A DNA stretch of 64,000 bases from Halorarius litoreus (GTDB lineage Archaea > Halobacteriota > Halobacteria > Halobacteriales > Haloarculaceae). The notes beneath the pieces are model-generated. The model saw only the letters and a list, made by a program, of their open reading frames with translations, was not told where the DNA came from and did not search any database. This document shows, in pieces, positions 36,529 to 44,496 of this stretch (positions are counted from its first letter, which is position 1; every line of letters starts with the position of its first letter). The position numbers and the translations under genes were made by a program. The stretch spans positions 1,798,001 through 1,862,000 of the forward strand of contig NZ_CP101454.1 in NCBI RefSeq assembly GCF_024362405.1. The letters are read 5' to 3'.

Positions 36529-37308
36529 ATGGGCTCCCCATCGACTGTCGACACCGACTCGGACCCGCGCGTAACTGGTGAATACATACGTCAGGTGTCG
36601 AGCAATAACGGTTTGTTGACACTCGTCGGCGTCGTCCACGACCATCCGGCGAGTACGTACCGCGTTCGACAGGTGGTCACGGAACTCGACCCGGAAGTGC
36701 TCGCGCTGGAATTGCCGCCGATTTCGATCCCGTTGTTCAAACAGTACGCGAGCACCGACCGAAGCCCGCCCGTCTTCGGCGGCGAGATGAGTGCGGCGAT
36801 TCAGGCCGCCGCTACGGGCACTATCGTCGGCATTGACCGGCCGACCGGGGGCTTCTTCCAACGGCTGGGACGGAACCTGCTTCGGGAACGGCCATCGCTA
36901 CAGACGGTTCGAAACCTGGTCTCAGATGCCGTCGATACAACGAAACACGCGGTCATCTGCCGTGCTGCGGCGGCTGTCGGCGCACGCACCTCGGTCCGAC
37001 TGGAGGTTGACTCGCCGGTCTCACACGACATCGACTGGGCGGACACACCAGACGACCAAGCACGCGACGAGCGCACGCAGGTGCATCGGTCCCGCTCGTT
37101 TATGAATGCGTTTCGGACTGCGAGTCGCTCTCAAGCCTCCCGACTCGAAGATGTGGCCAGAGAGGAAGAGATGGCTGCTCGACTCTTACAGCTCCGCAAG
37201 GAAGGCGACACCGTCGCGGTGGTCGGTATCGAACATCTCGACTCGGTCGCCGAACGGCTGCATGCGGTGGGTGACGAAACCTCACCCGACGGCCTCCGCG
37301 ATCACTAG
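36529..37308 (+). CDS. TraB/PrgY-like protein
   Basis: A 259-residue protein with the N-terminal TraB pattern: LLTLVGVVHDHPASTYRVRQVVTELDPEVLALELPP (residues about 29-65), and near the C terminus VAVVGIEHLDSVAERL, the second conserved TraB element. TraB/PrgY proteins resemble Tiki metalloproteases and inhibit peptide signals in bacteria; haloarchaeal members are common but uncharacterised. Full-length relatives have C-terminal membrane helices, absent here. The centre (150-200) is variable. Confidence 0.7.
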   Translation: MGSPSTVDTDSDPRVTGEYIRQVSSNNGLLTLVGVVHDHPASTYRVRQVVTELDPEVLALELPPISIPLFKQYASTDRSPPVFGGEMSAAIQAAATGTIVGIDRPTGGFFQRLGRNLLRERPSLQTVRNLVSDAVDTTKHAVICRAAAAVGARTSVRLEVDSPVSHDIDWADTPDDQARDERTQVHRSRSFMNAFRTASRSQASRLEDVAREEEMAARLLQLRKEGDTVAVVGIEHLDSVAERLHAVGDETSPDGLRDH

Positions 37309-37564
37309 CCCGTCCAGACGGACGTTGCGACGGATCGATCTGGATCCGGCGTCCACATGACTACCAATATACGATACGAGTACGTCGCGCATCCTATAGT
37401 ATACCCCTGGAGTGCAGCCGTTCGTGAATACCTCGGACATGTCCGAACCCTTCGGATGACGAGACTGTGTGAATCGCTGGACTGGTGTAACGCGAGTCTA
37501 CTGACTCCCCGTTTCGGATAGCATCGATATAACAACCATCACCCGAGGAATACGCTCAGAGGCA

Positions 37565-37810
37565 ATGGAGCGAGACCACGTAACTGAAGACGACGAAGGC
37601 AAAGCTGTAGTCGACTCTCACGGAGAAAAAATCGGGATGGTCACGGAGGTCAAATCCGGTACCGCATACGTGAATGCGGACCCGGGGCTAGCTGATTCCC
37701 TTCGCTCGAAACTCGGTTGGGGCGAAGCCGACCAGGACGACTATCCCCTTGAGAACAACCGCATTCACACCGTAACCGACGACGAGATTCGACTCAAGGA
37801 CAACTTCTAG
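37565..37810 (+). CDS. PRC-barrel-like small protein, 81 aa
   Basis: The segment VTEDDEGKAVVDSHGEKIGMVTEVKSGTAYVNADPGL has the GKxVxxxxGEKIGxV pattern of PRC-barrel domains, followed by LGWGEADQDDYPLENNRIHTVTDDEIRL. Small haloarchaeal proteins of this kind are frequent near accessory genes and may bind RNA or protein partners. Soluble and acidic. It stands alone in the island with about 250 nt free before it. Confidence 0.75.
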   Translation: MERDHVTEDDEGKAVVDSHGEKIGMVTEVKSGTAYVNADPGLADSLRSKLGWGEADQDDYPLENNRIHTVTDDEIRLKDNF

Positions 37811-38154
37811 ACGCGACCCTCCCACCAGAGCGGAGAATACTATTTTATCCTTGATTGGATGACGCACCGTGGAGCAGTCCATCGGTCATCTTCTAGAGGA
37901 CGAACCTGCTGGTGAGTCTGCGGCATTGAGAGCACTGACCAATTGCTCTGTTTTGTGAGGTTCATCGTGCAATTGAACCGCCCACGCGAGTGTCTAAACG
38001 CGGATACAGGGGCTATATTGACAGTCGATGGAGAGTACCACGGGTTACTGTCCACTGTTCATGAGACCGGCTTGGTTGCAAGGTTCCACCTATACGACTC
38101 CTAAGGCGGTGAACCGTGTGGGGGATTGTCGCCCCTCTGGGGTGAAGTCGGAGT
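37811..38154. other. Intergenic stretch in the island, no gene seen
   Basis: About 340 nt of lower GC with no convincing coding frame on either strand. TATTTTATCC near 37850 and similar AT-rich patches could be promoter parts. Nothing repetitive was noticed. Confidence 0.4.
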
Positions 38155-38646
38155 ATGAACATCCGTCCTGCCGTGTCGGCAGACGGCACCAGAATCTCGG
38201 ACATCGCCCGGAAGTCGTACGAGTCATCGTACTCGCTCGCCCCCGGTACCATCGACGGAATTCTCGAGGAACAGTTCTCCAAGGCCGCATTAACCGACCG
38301 CATCGAGGCTTCAGCCAACCTCCTGTTCGTCGCTGAGGCCGACGATGGCGCGGGAGTCGATATCCAGGGCTTCGTGGATGCGACGGCCGAGAGCGAGGTG
38401 ACGATCGGCTGGCTCCACGTCCATCCCGAGGCCCGTGGACAGGGAATCGGGACGGCACTGGTCGAGCGAATCCAGGAGGCACGCGGGGACCGGCCGCTAG
38501 CTGCTCGAGTGCTCTCAAGTGCCGTCGAGGGTGGCGAGTTTTTCGAGCAATTCGGCCTCCGGCGGAGCGGGAGCGCACACTCGACTATCGGCGGGGAAGA
38601 GCACTCAGTCGTCCTGTTCACCGAACCGGTCCGCGGTGAAAAGTAG
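38155..38646 (+). CDS. GNAT-family N-acetyltransferase
   Basis: A 163-residue GCN5-type acetyltransferase. The acetyl-CoA motif A is TIGWLHVHPEARGQGIGTALVERI around residues 83-106, with the RGQGIG pyrophosphate loop. The N terminus (NIRPAVSADGTRISDIARKSYESSY) and the final EHSVVLFTE strand fit the fold. Substrate unknown. Located in the island. Confidence 0.88.
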   Translation: MNIRPAVSADGTRISDIARKSYESSYSLAPGTIDGILEEQFSKAALTDRIEASANLLFVAEADDGAGVDIQGFVDATAESEVTIGWLHVHPEARGQGIGTALVERIQEARGDRPLAARVLSSAVEGGEFFEQFGLRRSGSAHSTIGGEEHSVVLFTEPVRGEK

Positions 38647-39040
38647 TACTGGGTCGGAACGTTCCGAATTGATACTCCTTCGAAGCAGTTCTAACTGGGT
38701 AGCTACCGGCTGAATACGAGTTGCTCCGACACTGCGGACCATTCCCACCAATGTTGGGTATGGGAGCTGCCGCTGTGCCTACCTCAGCGCGGTCACCCGG
38801 GAACTCAAATATTATGCCTAACTCGGTTACCCACGACTGATGTCGTTGGCTTCGGTCTCGCTACTTTGCGACAATCCCAGAAGGTGGCATTAGCTGTCAA
38901 TTTCGGAAGGCGCCGAAATCACAGCGCGACCGATTAGCATTACTTAGCGGTCACTTCAGTACCGATTCACCCACTTAATAAAAACATCACAGAGAGTTAA
39001 ATTCGTACACATATTCCTGCGGTGAAAGCCAATTGCATAT
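38647..39040. other. Intergenic stretch in the island with promoter-like AT-rich end
   Basis: No gene is seen in about 390 nt. The last 70 nt are strongly AT-rich (ACTTAATAAAAACATC, GTTAAATTC, ACATATTCC) and should contain the promoter of the 39041 gene. Confidence 0.4.
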
Positions 39041-39370
39041 ATGGCAACAGTATCTCAGACCTTGTCGTTTGACGACATATTGGATGCGCTTGCACACGTG
39101 CAGCGCCGAAAGTTGCTGGTGGCATTACTGGATCACAACCCCCAGGACGATGTCCCTGTTGTCGTCGACGCCTCGGAGTCGGATACCGAAGCGCTCCAGC
39201 GTCTCATCATGATGAAACATAGCCACCTCCCGAAACTGGAACGGTATGGGTTCATCGACCGGAATCAGGAGACGAAGGAGGTGTCGAAAGGCCCGAACTT
39301 CGAAGAGATTCGGCCAGTACTGGAGGTGTTGCTGGAAAATGAGGGTGAGCTTCCCTCAGGGTGGCTGTAA
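39041..39370 (+). CDS. Small winged-helix regulator, haloarchaeal type
   Basis: A 109-residue protein. FDDILDALAHVQRRKLLVALLDHNPQDD is the helix-turn-helix entry typical of haloarchaeal ArsR-like/DUF7344-like regulators, and HSHLPKLERYGFIDRNQETKEVSKGPNFEEI is the recognition helix and wing. The C-terminal LPSGWL is common in the family. It is the last gene before the right att-like repeat. No clear target. Confidence 0.78.
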   Translation: MATVSQTLSFDDILDALAHVQRRKLLVALLDHNPQDDVPVVVDASESDTEALQRLIMMKHSHLPKLERYGFIDRNQETKEVSKGPNFEEIRPVLEVLLENEGELPSGWL

Positions 39371-39507
39371 CGGACCCCCGATATCTCTTCTCTCGATATC
39401 CACCGGCCCGATCGGCGCGAAAGCGACCATCGCTCGTGACCGATTCGCGCTATGTATTCAGCACAGTCTCGACAAACTGTCAGCAACTGGGGGTTTAAAT
39501 AGGACCC

Positions 39508-39531
39508 GCGACCGTGGTTCAATTCCACCCG
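39508..39531 (+). repeat. tRNA 3'-end fragment, right copy of island direct repeat (att-like)
   Basis: Equals 33279-33302 except for one G to A change. It is followed by AGACCC rather than TGCCC, so the acceptor end differs. Together with the left copy it brackets a 6.2-kb stretch of lower GC and mobile genes. A GTATTCAGCAC repeat lies some 60 nt upstream. Confidence 0.6.
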
Positions 39532-39549
39532 AGACCCTCTTCACCAGCA

Positions 39550-39705
39550 TCAGTCCAGCCGCGTGTAAACGACCGCACCGAGAGCCACGGTGCCGAGCAG
39601 TCCACCGACGACCGGGACGACGCCGGTCGGGCCCGGCGAGAGGACGAACGCGAGCAGGAACGTGGCGGGGAGGGCGACGGCGAGCGCGCGAGCGGCGGGG
39701 CGCAT
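39550..39705 (-). CDS. Small two-helix membrane protein, 51 aa
   Basis: Reading from the ATG at 39705: MRPAARALAVALPATFLLA, a Ser-Pro-Gly turn, then VVPVVGGLLGTVALGAVVY and a short RLD end. Two hydrophobic helices joined by a PGPTG turn. GC-rich, with third-position bias typical of this genome, so I regard it as a real gene just outside the island. No family known. Confidence 0.6.
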   Translation of the reverse strand: MRPAARALAVALPATFLLAFVLSPGPTGVVPVVGGLLGTVALGAVVYTRLD

Positions 39706-39783
39706 GGCTGCGAGTCGACAACGCGCACCGATACCGCTGGCGGCCCGCGAAAGCTTGATACACCGACGGCAGCGAGTGCGGGT

Positions 39784-39909
39784 ATGTCTTCACAGGCCGG
39801 GTCCGACTGTCCGGAGTGCGGTGGGCGACTGGAAAGCACGGACGGGATGACGTACGTCTGTGCACAGTGTGGCCGCGAGTTCGACGGCGCGGACGTGTTC
39901 CTCATCTGA
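39784..39909 (+). CDS. Zinc-ribbon micro-protein, 41 aa
   Basis: A tiny protein with two CxxC knuckles: CPECGGRL near residue 9 and CAQCGREF near residue 26, ending GADVFLI. Such one-domain zinc-finger micro-proteins are numerous in haloarchaea and some affect biofilm or swarming. The ATG at 39784 is the first in frame. It is divergent from the 51-aa gene, 78 nt away. Confidence 0.7.
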   Translation: MSSQAGSDCPECGGRLESTDGMTYVCAQCGREFDGADVFLI

Positions 39910-40039
39910 GCAGGCACCGAGCACCCAACCGGTCTACCTGACGCCGCTACGTGCTGTGAATCGCGTTTCACGGCTTCGAATACCCGACGGCGGGCTTTCG
40001 AAATCCTTTTTTCCCGAACCGGCATCGGTGTGGATGCGA

Positions 40040-40113
40040 GCCGCCTTAGCTCAGACTGGGAGAGCACTCGACTGAAGATCGAGCTGTCCCCGGTTCAAAT
40101 CCGGGAGGCGGCA
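40040..40113 (+). tRNA. tRNA-Phe (anticodon GAA)
   Basis: A complete 74-nt cloverleaf. GCCGCCT pairs with AGGCGGC, discriminator A. The anticodon stem CTCGA/TCGAG closes a loop CTGAAGA, giving GAA. The T-arm is CCCCGGTTCAAATCCGGG. No intron. Confidence 0.96.
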
Positions 40114-40231
40114 TGCTTCTGCCGCGAATCGACGAGAGAGCGTAGCGACCGAGTCGTGAGCAGTGAAACCGCTCACGAGTAGATTCGATAGTGATTCACT
40201 CGTCTCGGCCCGTTCGTGAGGTGGGCCCTGC

Positions 40232-40828
40232 TCACTGCCAGGGACGGTCGACCTGGAACCGTTCGAGTTTGGCGTAGTAGGAACCGGTGAGGCGGCCGAC
40301 GGTGTCGACCTTCTCCACGTCGATCTTCCCGTCGGTGACGAGTTCGTCGTCGACGATGACGTGTTCGATGCGGCCGAAGATGACGATGTGGTCGCCGACC
40401 TCCATGGTGTCGTAGAGCGTACACTCCATGGTGGCCTTGGCTGCGGCGACCAGGGGGACGTCGACGGTGGTCGCGTCGCGGCGGTCGAGGCCGGCGAGGT
40501 CGAACTCGTCTTTGTGGGCGCCGACGGCGTCGCTGGTGCGGTCCATGGCCTCGACGAGGTCCGTAGTGACGAGGTTGAGGCCGAAGGCTTCGGTGTCGAG
40601 GACGTTGCGCGCGGAGTCTTTGGGACTGCCGTCGGGCCTGCGTTCGGTAGAGACCATGACGACGGGTGGGTTCGCCTCGATGACGCCCATGTAGAAGCTG
40701 TACGGCGCGAGGTTGTCGACGCCGTCGACGCTGCGGGTGGACACCCAGCCGATGGGCCGGGGGGTGATGAGCGTCGTCAGCAGCCGGTACATCTCGTCGA
40801 CTGTTGCCTGTCGCGGATCGATCTCCAT
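40232..40828 (-). CDS. Flavin reductase-like FMN-binding protein
   Basis: A 198-residue protein of the flavin reductase-like split-barrel family. TLITPRPIGWVSTRSVDGVDNLAPYSFYMGVIEANPPVVMVS holds the FMN-binding core, followed by KDSARNVLDTEAFGLNLVT. The C terminus (GSYYAKLERFQVDRP) is also typical of the haloarchaeal members. Likely reduces or binds FMN; partner oxygenase unknown. Confidence 0.88.
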   Translation of the reverse strand: MEIDPRQATVDEMYRLLTTLITPRPIGWVSTRSVDGVDNLAPYSFYMGVIEANPPVVMVSTERRPDGSPKDSARNVLDTEAFGLNLVTTDLVEAMDRTSDAVGAHKDEFDLAGLDRRDATTVDVPLVAAAKATMECTLYDTMEVGDHIVIFGRIEHVIVDDELVTDGKIDVEKVDTVGRLTGSYYAKLERFQVDRPWQ

Positions 40829-41005
40829 TGGTGCTTCTCAGAGAGCGAACGCATAAGCGTAGTCACGGCCGGTCGACAGGACCGCTCGCTGTTCTCGGCT
40901 GCCGCTCTGGACTACTGTTCTCGTGGGGACACGGACGTGGACAGGGGTGTCGCTCGCCCACTGACGGGGAACGCCTTTGGCCCGCGGCTTCGTCGAGTCG
41001 GACGA

Positions 41006-41434
41006 ATGACCGACGAGGCCCGACCCACGTTCGCCCGGTACCGACGCCCACTCCGCTACGTGATGGGCGGGCTCTACGTACTCGCCGGCGTGCTCCACTT
41101 CGTCGCCCCGAAGGTGTACGCCCAGATCGTCCCGCCCCAGCTCCCGCGGCCGCTCGACCTCGTCTACCTCTCCGGCGTGGCCGAGATCGTCCTCGGCGTC
41201 GGCGTGCTGTTCGACCGAACGCGCCGGCTCTCGGCGTGGGGCATCGTCGCCCTGCTCGTCGCGGTGTTCCCGGCGAACGTCTACATGGCGACGAGCGACG
41301 TGACGCTGACTGGCGTTCCCGACTGGGCCAGCGATCCGCCGGCGGCAGCGCGGTGGGCCCGGCTCCCGCTGCAGGCCGTTCTCGCGCTCTGGGCGTGGTG
41401 GTACACGCAGCCACTGGCCGACGAGACTGCCTGA
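41006..41434 (+). CDS. DoxX-family membrane protein
   Basis: A 142-residue four-helix protein. YVMGGLYVLAGVLHFVAPKVYAQIVPPQLPRP and LVYLSGVAEIVLGVGVLFDRTRRLSAWGIVALLVAVFPANVYMA are the usual DoxX/DoxD-like pattern. Function in this family is loosely tied to redox or thiosulfate metabolism. The ATG at 41006 (MTDEARP) is chosen by homology. A hydrophilic N terminus of about 13 residues precedes the first helix. Confidence 0.85.
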   Translation: MTDEARPTFARYRRPLRYVMGGLYVLAGVLHFVAPKVYAQIVPPQLPRPLDLVYLSGVAEIVLGVGVLFDRTRRLSAWGIVALLVAVFPANVYMATSDVTLTGVPDWASDPPAAARWARLPLQAVLALWAWWYTQPLADETA

Positions 41435-41677
41435 GCGATTGCTCCGCGACGACGGGAAGAATCTGGAGGGAGAGTGCACCGGCCGTTCCCTGGAGAGTAG
41501 GGACACCGGAATCGGCGCGGTCAATAGTTACCTACCTCGCTACATCGACGTGTCCTTCGACACCGAAACCGCACGCCGAGCGGCGCAGCCGTCGCCCGCG
41601 GTACCGATCCCCGTGTCGTGTTTCGATGATTAACGAAGGCTATACATTATTATGTGTGGGGTGGTGTATCATGGGAC

Positions 41678-41941
41678 ATGCTTCGGCTTCTGACACGAGG
41701 GCTGGAGAACGCACAAGTCGGGACGGCGGCGGTCATCGGCGCGATGGCGGGACTCGACCCCCACGAGCGCGACGCAGTCGAGGGCTTCCTGAAGCATCCG
41801 AACGGGAAGAACGTCAACACGCTCGTGACGTACGCCTCGGTCGAGTCGGACGCCGTCGAGCAGGCGTTCACCTTGCTGCCCGATCTCCTCGTCTGGAAGG
41901 AGGACGGCAAGTGGCACCTGCTGCTCGACGACTGGTCGTAA
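41678..41941 (+). CDS. Hypothetical protein, 87 aa
   Basis: ATG at 41678 is preferred over GTG at 41654, because a CTATACATTATTAT box ends about 26 nt before it, fitting a leaderless mRNA. The sequence is helical, with GAMAGLDPHERDAVEGFLKHPNGKNVNTLVTYASVESDAVEQAF and a final WKEDGKWHLLLDDW. It may be a small winged-helix-like fold. I do not recognise the family. Confidence 0.6.
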   Translation: MLRLLTRGLENAQVGTAAVIGAMAGLDPHERDAVEGFLKHPNGKNVNTLVTYASVESDAVEQAFTLLPDLLVWKEDGKWHLLLDDWS

Positions 41942-42118
41942 CACGCCGCTGTCCCGCCGCGACGGCGGCTCGACTCCGACGCGGCCGGCTAGCCCCTCGT
42001 CGAAAGAATCCTTCGCCATTCACGAGGTACGTCGCCCGGTGAGGGTGCTGTTCGGTCAGGTGTCACCTGCCGCAGTCACGACAGTCGGGACCCGCGATGG
42101 GTGACGCGACTTCCCGTG

Positions 42119-42484
42119 TCACGCCTCGTCGCGGACGAACGCGACGATGTCGACGAGTCGCTCGTCGTCGTCGTAGCTGGCGAGGACGCGTTCGGCGTCC
42201 ACGGCCAGCTCGTACCGGGGGCGTCCCTTCCCGACCGGTGACTGCTCGTCGCCGAACACCTGCTCGACTCCGCCGCTGGCTTCCAGCGCGTTGAGCGCCC
42301 GGCTCACGTCCGCCTCCGAGAGGTTCCCGAGCACCTCGCCGCCGAGGTCGTCGAACGTCCAGGTGCAGGTCTCGACGACCTGGCCGGTGTGTGCCGGCAC
42401 GTCGCCGCGCACCGTGAGATACGTGAGACCGAGGAGCGTGACTCGTTCGGAGAGCGTCGCGGCCGCGAGATCGGGTGCGGTCAT
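42119..42484 (-). CDS. Winged-helix-like regulatory protein, 121 aa
   Basis: The start MTAPDLAAATLSERVTLLGL is at 42484. LGNLSEADVSRALNALEASGGVEQV is a convincing helix-turn-helix, and GKGRPRYEL resembles a wing. The C terminus ASYDDDERLVDIVAFVRDEA is acidic. This fits a small transcriptional regulator. It is divergent from the cold-shock gene, 181 nt away. Confidence 0.65.
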   Translation of the reverse strand: MTAPDLAAATLSERVTLLGLTYLTVRGDVPAHTGQVVETCTWTFDDLGGEVLGNLSEADVSRALNALEASGGVEQVFGDEQSPVGKGRPRYELAVDAERVLASYDDDERLVDIVAFVRDEA

Positions 42485-42633
42485 ACTCGGCTCTCGTTCT
42501 GCGGGGGCAAAAACCCCTAATTGTGACTCGTTCCCATCACGACGTCGTGTCTCGACCACCAACACCGCTCTCGTCGGGTGGTTTCCTCCATCTGTAGGGG
42601 TCGGGGTCCGTGGTACCGCGACACGCGGAAGGG

Positions 42634-42639
42634 TTATAC
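42634..42639 (+). promoter_or_regulatory. TATA box of cspA
   Basis: TTATAC within GGGTTATACCC lies with its centre about 29 nt before the cspA ATG, indicating a leaderless transcript. Confidence 0.55.
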
Positions 42640-42665
42640 CCGCCCGTCCGTTCCATCTATTCGCA

Positions 42666-42860
42666 ATGGCGACCGGAAAGGTTGATTTCTTCAACGACAC
42701 TGGCGGTTACGGCTTCATCTCGACTGAGGACGCGGACGACGACGTGTTCTTCCACATGGAAGACGTCGGCGGCCCGGATCTGGAAGAGGGACAGGAGATC
42801 GAGTTCGATATTGAGGACGCCCCCAAGGGCCCGCGCGCGACGAACGTCACCCGCCTGTAA
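42666..42860 (+). CDS. cspA: Cold-shock domain protein
   Basis: A 64-residue CspA-type OB-fold protein. GKVDFFNDTGGYGFISTEDADDDVFFHMEDV contains both RNP motifs (GYGFIS and VFFH), with Phe residues for nucleic-acid stacking. Acts as an RNA chaperone. The acidic substitutions are typical of haloarchaeal members. Confidence 0.95.
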   Translation: MATGKVDFFNDTGGYGFISTEDADDDVFFHMEDVGGPDLEEGQEIEFDIEDAPKGPRATNVTRL

Positions 42861-42931
42861 GGCGGTTCACGCACCGAACGCGACACACGATTTTTGGAGA
42901 CGCCACGTCACACAGCGACAGCGTCGTGCGG

Positions 42932-43426
42932 TCAGTACTTGACGACAGCCACGAGGATGCCGAGCGTCTGCCCGACGCCGACGAGCGCGAGCGCGACCAG
43001 CGGCCGCCCGAACAGGAACACGACGGCACCGAGCCCAGAGAGCGCGCCGCCGACGGTGTACGCCCACGCCCGCTCCTCGCGTGGGAGGACCTGCCCGGTG
43101 TAGAGCAGCGCCAGCGCCGGAATGAGCATCCACCCGAGGACCGTGCCCCCGGTGAGCGTCGGGTCGCTCCCGGTCGCAAGCGCGTACGCGCCAACGAGCG
43201 TGACGCCGAACCCGACGACGATGACCGCGAGCCACGCGCGGAGCACCGGATGGGCCTGCATATCCTGCCACGAGAGCGCCGCGAACGCGAACAGGAGGGC
43301 GGCCATCACGACGTGCCCGATCAGGACCGTCCGCGTCGCCAGCAGTTCGAGATGCGCGGCGGTCGCGAACGTCCACGCGAGCGGCACGAGCAGCACGGGC
43401 CCAGTCTCACGGAGCCTGCGGAGCAT
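42932..43426 (-). CDS. Polytopic membrane protein, 164 aa
   Basis: The start MLRRLRETGPVLLVPLAWTF is at 43426. Five hydrophobic segments can be counted. The motif WTFATAAHLELLATRTVLIGHVVMAALLFAF is reminiscent of haloarchaeal membrane proteins of unknown function. It is followed upstream by the zinc-ribbon gene at 43468 on the same strand, 41 nt away. Confidence 0.7.
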   Translation of the reverse strand: MLRRLRETGPVLLVPLAWTFATAAHLELLATRTVLIGHVVMAALLFAFAALSWQDMQAHPVLRAWLAVIVVGFGVTLVGAYALATGSDPTLTGGTVLGWMLIPALALLYTGQVLPREERAWAYTVGGALSGLGAVVFLFGRPLVALALVGVGQTLGILVAVVKY

Positions 43427-43467
43427 ACCCGCTGGTTCTCGGGGAACCGACAAAAACGCGCGCCCAG

Positions 43468-43635
43468 TCACTCGTCGCCGACGAACACCGTCTTGAGCTT
43501 TCGTCCACACTCGGGACAGCAGAGCGACTGCCACGTCGTCGGGTCGAGGTCGCCGAACGTCTCCGTGCGGGTCGCTGCCTCGGGCGCAACCGTCACACCG
43601 CAGTCGCAGGTCAGTGGCTCGTCCGGGAGCGCCAT
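43468..43635 (-). CDS. Zinc-binding micro-protein, 55 aa
   Basis: Start MALPDEPLTCDCGVTVAPEA at 43635. CDC and CCPECGRKL provide four candidate ligands (C10, C12 and C40, C43), and the end KTVFVGDE is acidic. Composition is haloarchaeal. It lies between the membrane-protein gene and the DUF429 gene on the same strand and may be co-transcribed with them. No known function. Confidence 0.65.
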   Translation of the reverse strand: MALPDEPLTCDCGVTVAPEAATRTETFGDLDPTTWQSLCCPECGRKLKTVFVGDE

Positions 43636-43660
43636 ACGTGGCGTACGCGACTCGCCATCA

Positions 43661-44398
43661 TCACGCCAGTGGTTCGTCGGCGCGGTAGCAGAGCCGCATC
43701 GGGAGCCCCGTCGCGTCCGTCGGCGGCTCCGGGGGGAGCGACCGCAGCTCGGCGCTCGCCGGGCGCGCGGTGTAGCCCAGTGCAATCGCGTCGAGCACGT
43801 CGTCGACCAGCACCTCGTAGCCGGCGACCGCCTCCGCGACCGACTGCACGGTCGGGGGCGCGTCGTGGTCGAACTCCGCGAGCGCGCGCATCCGCTCGGC
43901 GTAGCCACCGGCGGTCTCCTTCGCGTAGTCGAGCGGCTCGCCCGCGAACGCCCGGAAACACAGCTCCGGGTGCGACTCGACGAACACCTCGCGGGACTCG
44001 GGCACCTCCTGGAGCAGTTCGTCGACCGCCGCGATACCCTGGCTGAGCGCGAACGCCTGCTTCGAGAGCCCCGTGCCGGCCTTGCGCTCCATCGTCCGCT
44101 TCGCCGCGGGATAGCGGCGCTTCCGCGTGGCCTCTCGAACCGGCGGGGTGAACACCGCTGACCGCCGGGAACCGAGCACCTTCCGGGCGAGCCGGTCGGC
44201 CTCGCGCGTCGGTTCACCCTGCTCGACGAGGCCGATGGGCACGTCGATGCAGATGCGGTGCGCCTGCTCCTCGTAGTCGTACCAGAGGTCGCCCACCTCC
44301 TCGTACACCGCGGCCCCCTCGAACTCGCGGCGGCCGAAGGCGACGGCGACCCACCCGGCCGGGCTCCAGTCGACCCCGACGTACAGGGGCTCGTCCAT
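43661..44398 (-). CDS. DUF429 protein (predicted RNase H-like fold)
   Basis: A 245-residue protein. YVGVDWSPAGWVAVAF at the N terminus is the RNase-H-like first strand with its Asp, and ICIDVPIGLVEQGEPTREADRLARKVLG is the hallmark DUF429 segment. SRRSAVFTPPVREATR and the Ser-Lys-Gln AFALSQGI follow, then ESHPELCFRAF. A nuclease has been suggested for the family. The start at 44398 (MDEPLYVGVD) is fixed by homology. Confidence 0.88.
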   Translation of the reverse strand: MDEPLYVGVDWSPAGWVAVAFGRREFEGAAVYEEVGDLWYDYEEQAHRICIDVPIGLVEQGEPTREADRLARKVLGSRRSAVFTPPVREATRKRRYPAAKRTMERKAGTGLSKQAFALSQGIAAVDELLQEVPESREVFVESHPELCFRAFAGEPLDYAKETAGGYAERMRALAEFDHDAPPTVQSVAEAVAGYEVLVDDVLDAIALGYTARPASAELRSLPPEPPTDATGLPMRLCYRADEPLA

Positions 44399-44496
44399 AC
44401 CTCCCGGTTGGAGCCGGTGTGTAAAAACCCCCTGCCGGCGCGCTGACGCACGTCTGACGCGCTTTGAAGGCCGATGCGCGCGGACTCCCACCTCCA

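Noticed and set aside
41439..41633. A 64-codon frame between DoxX and the 41678 gene
   Set aside because: No promoter, no motif, and composition unlike the neighbours; I consider it chance.
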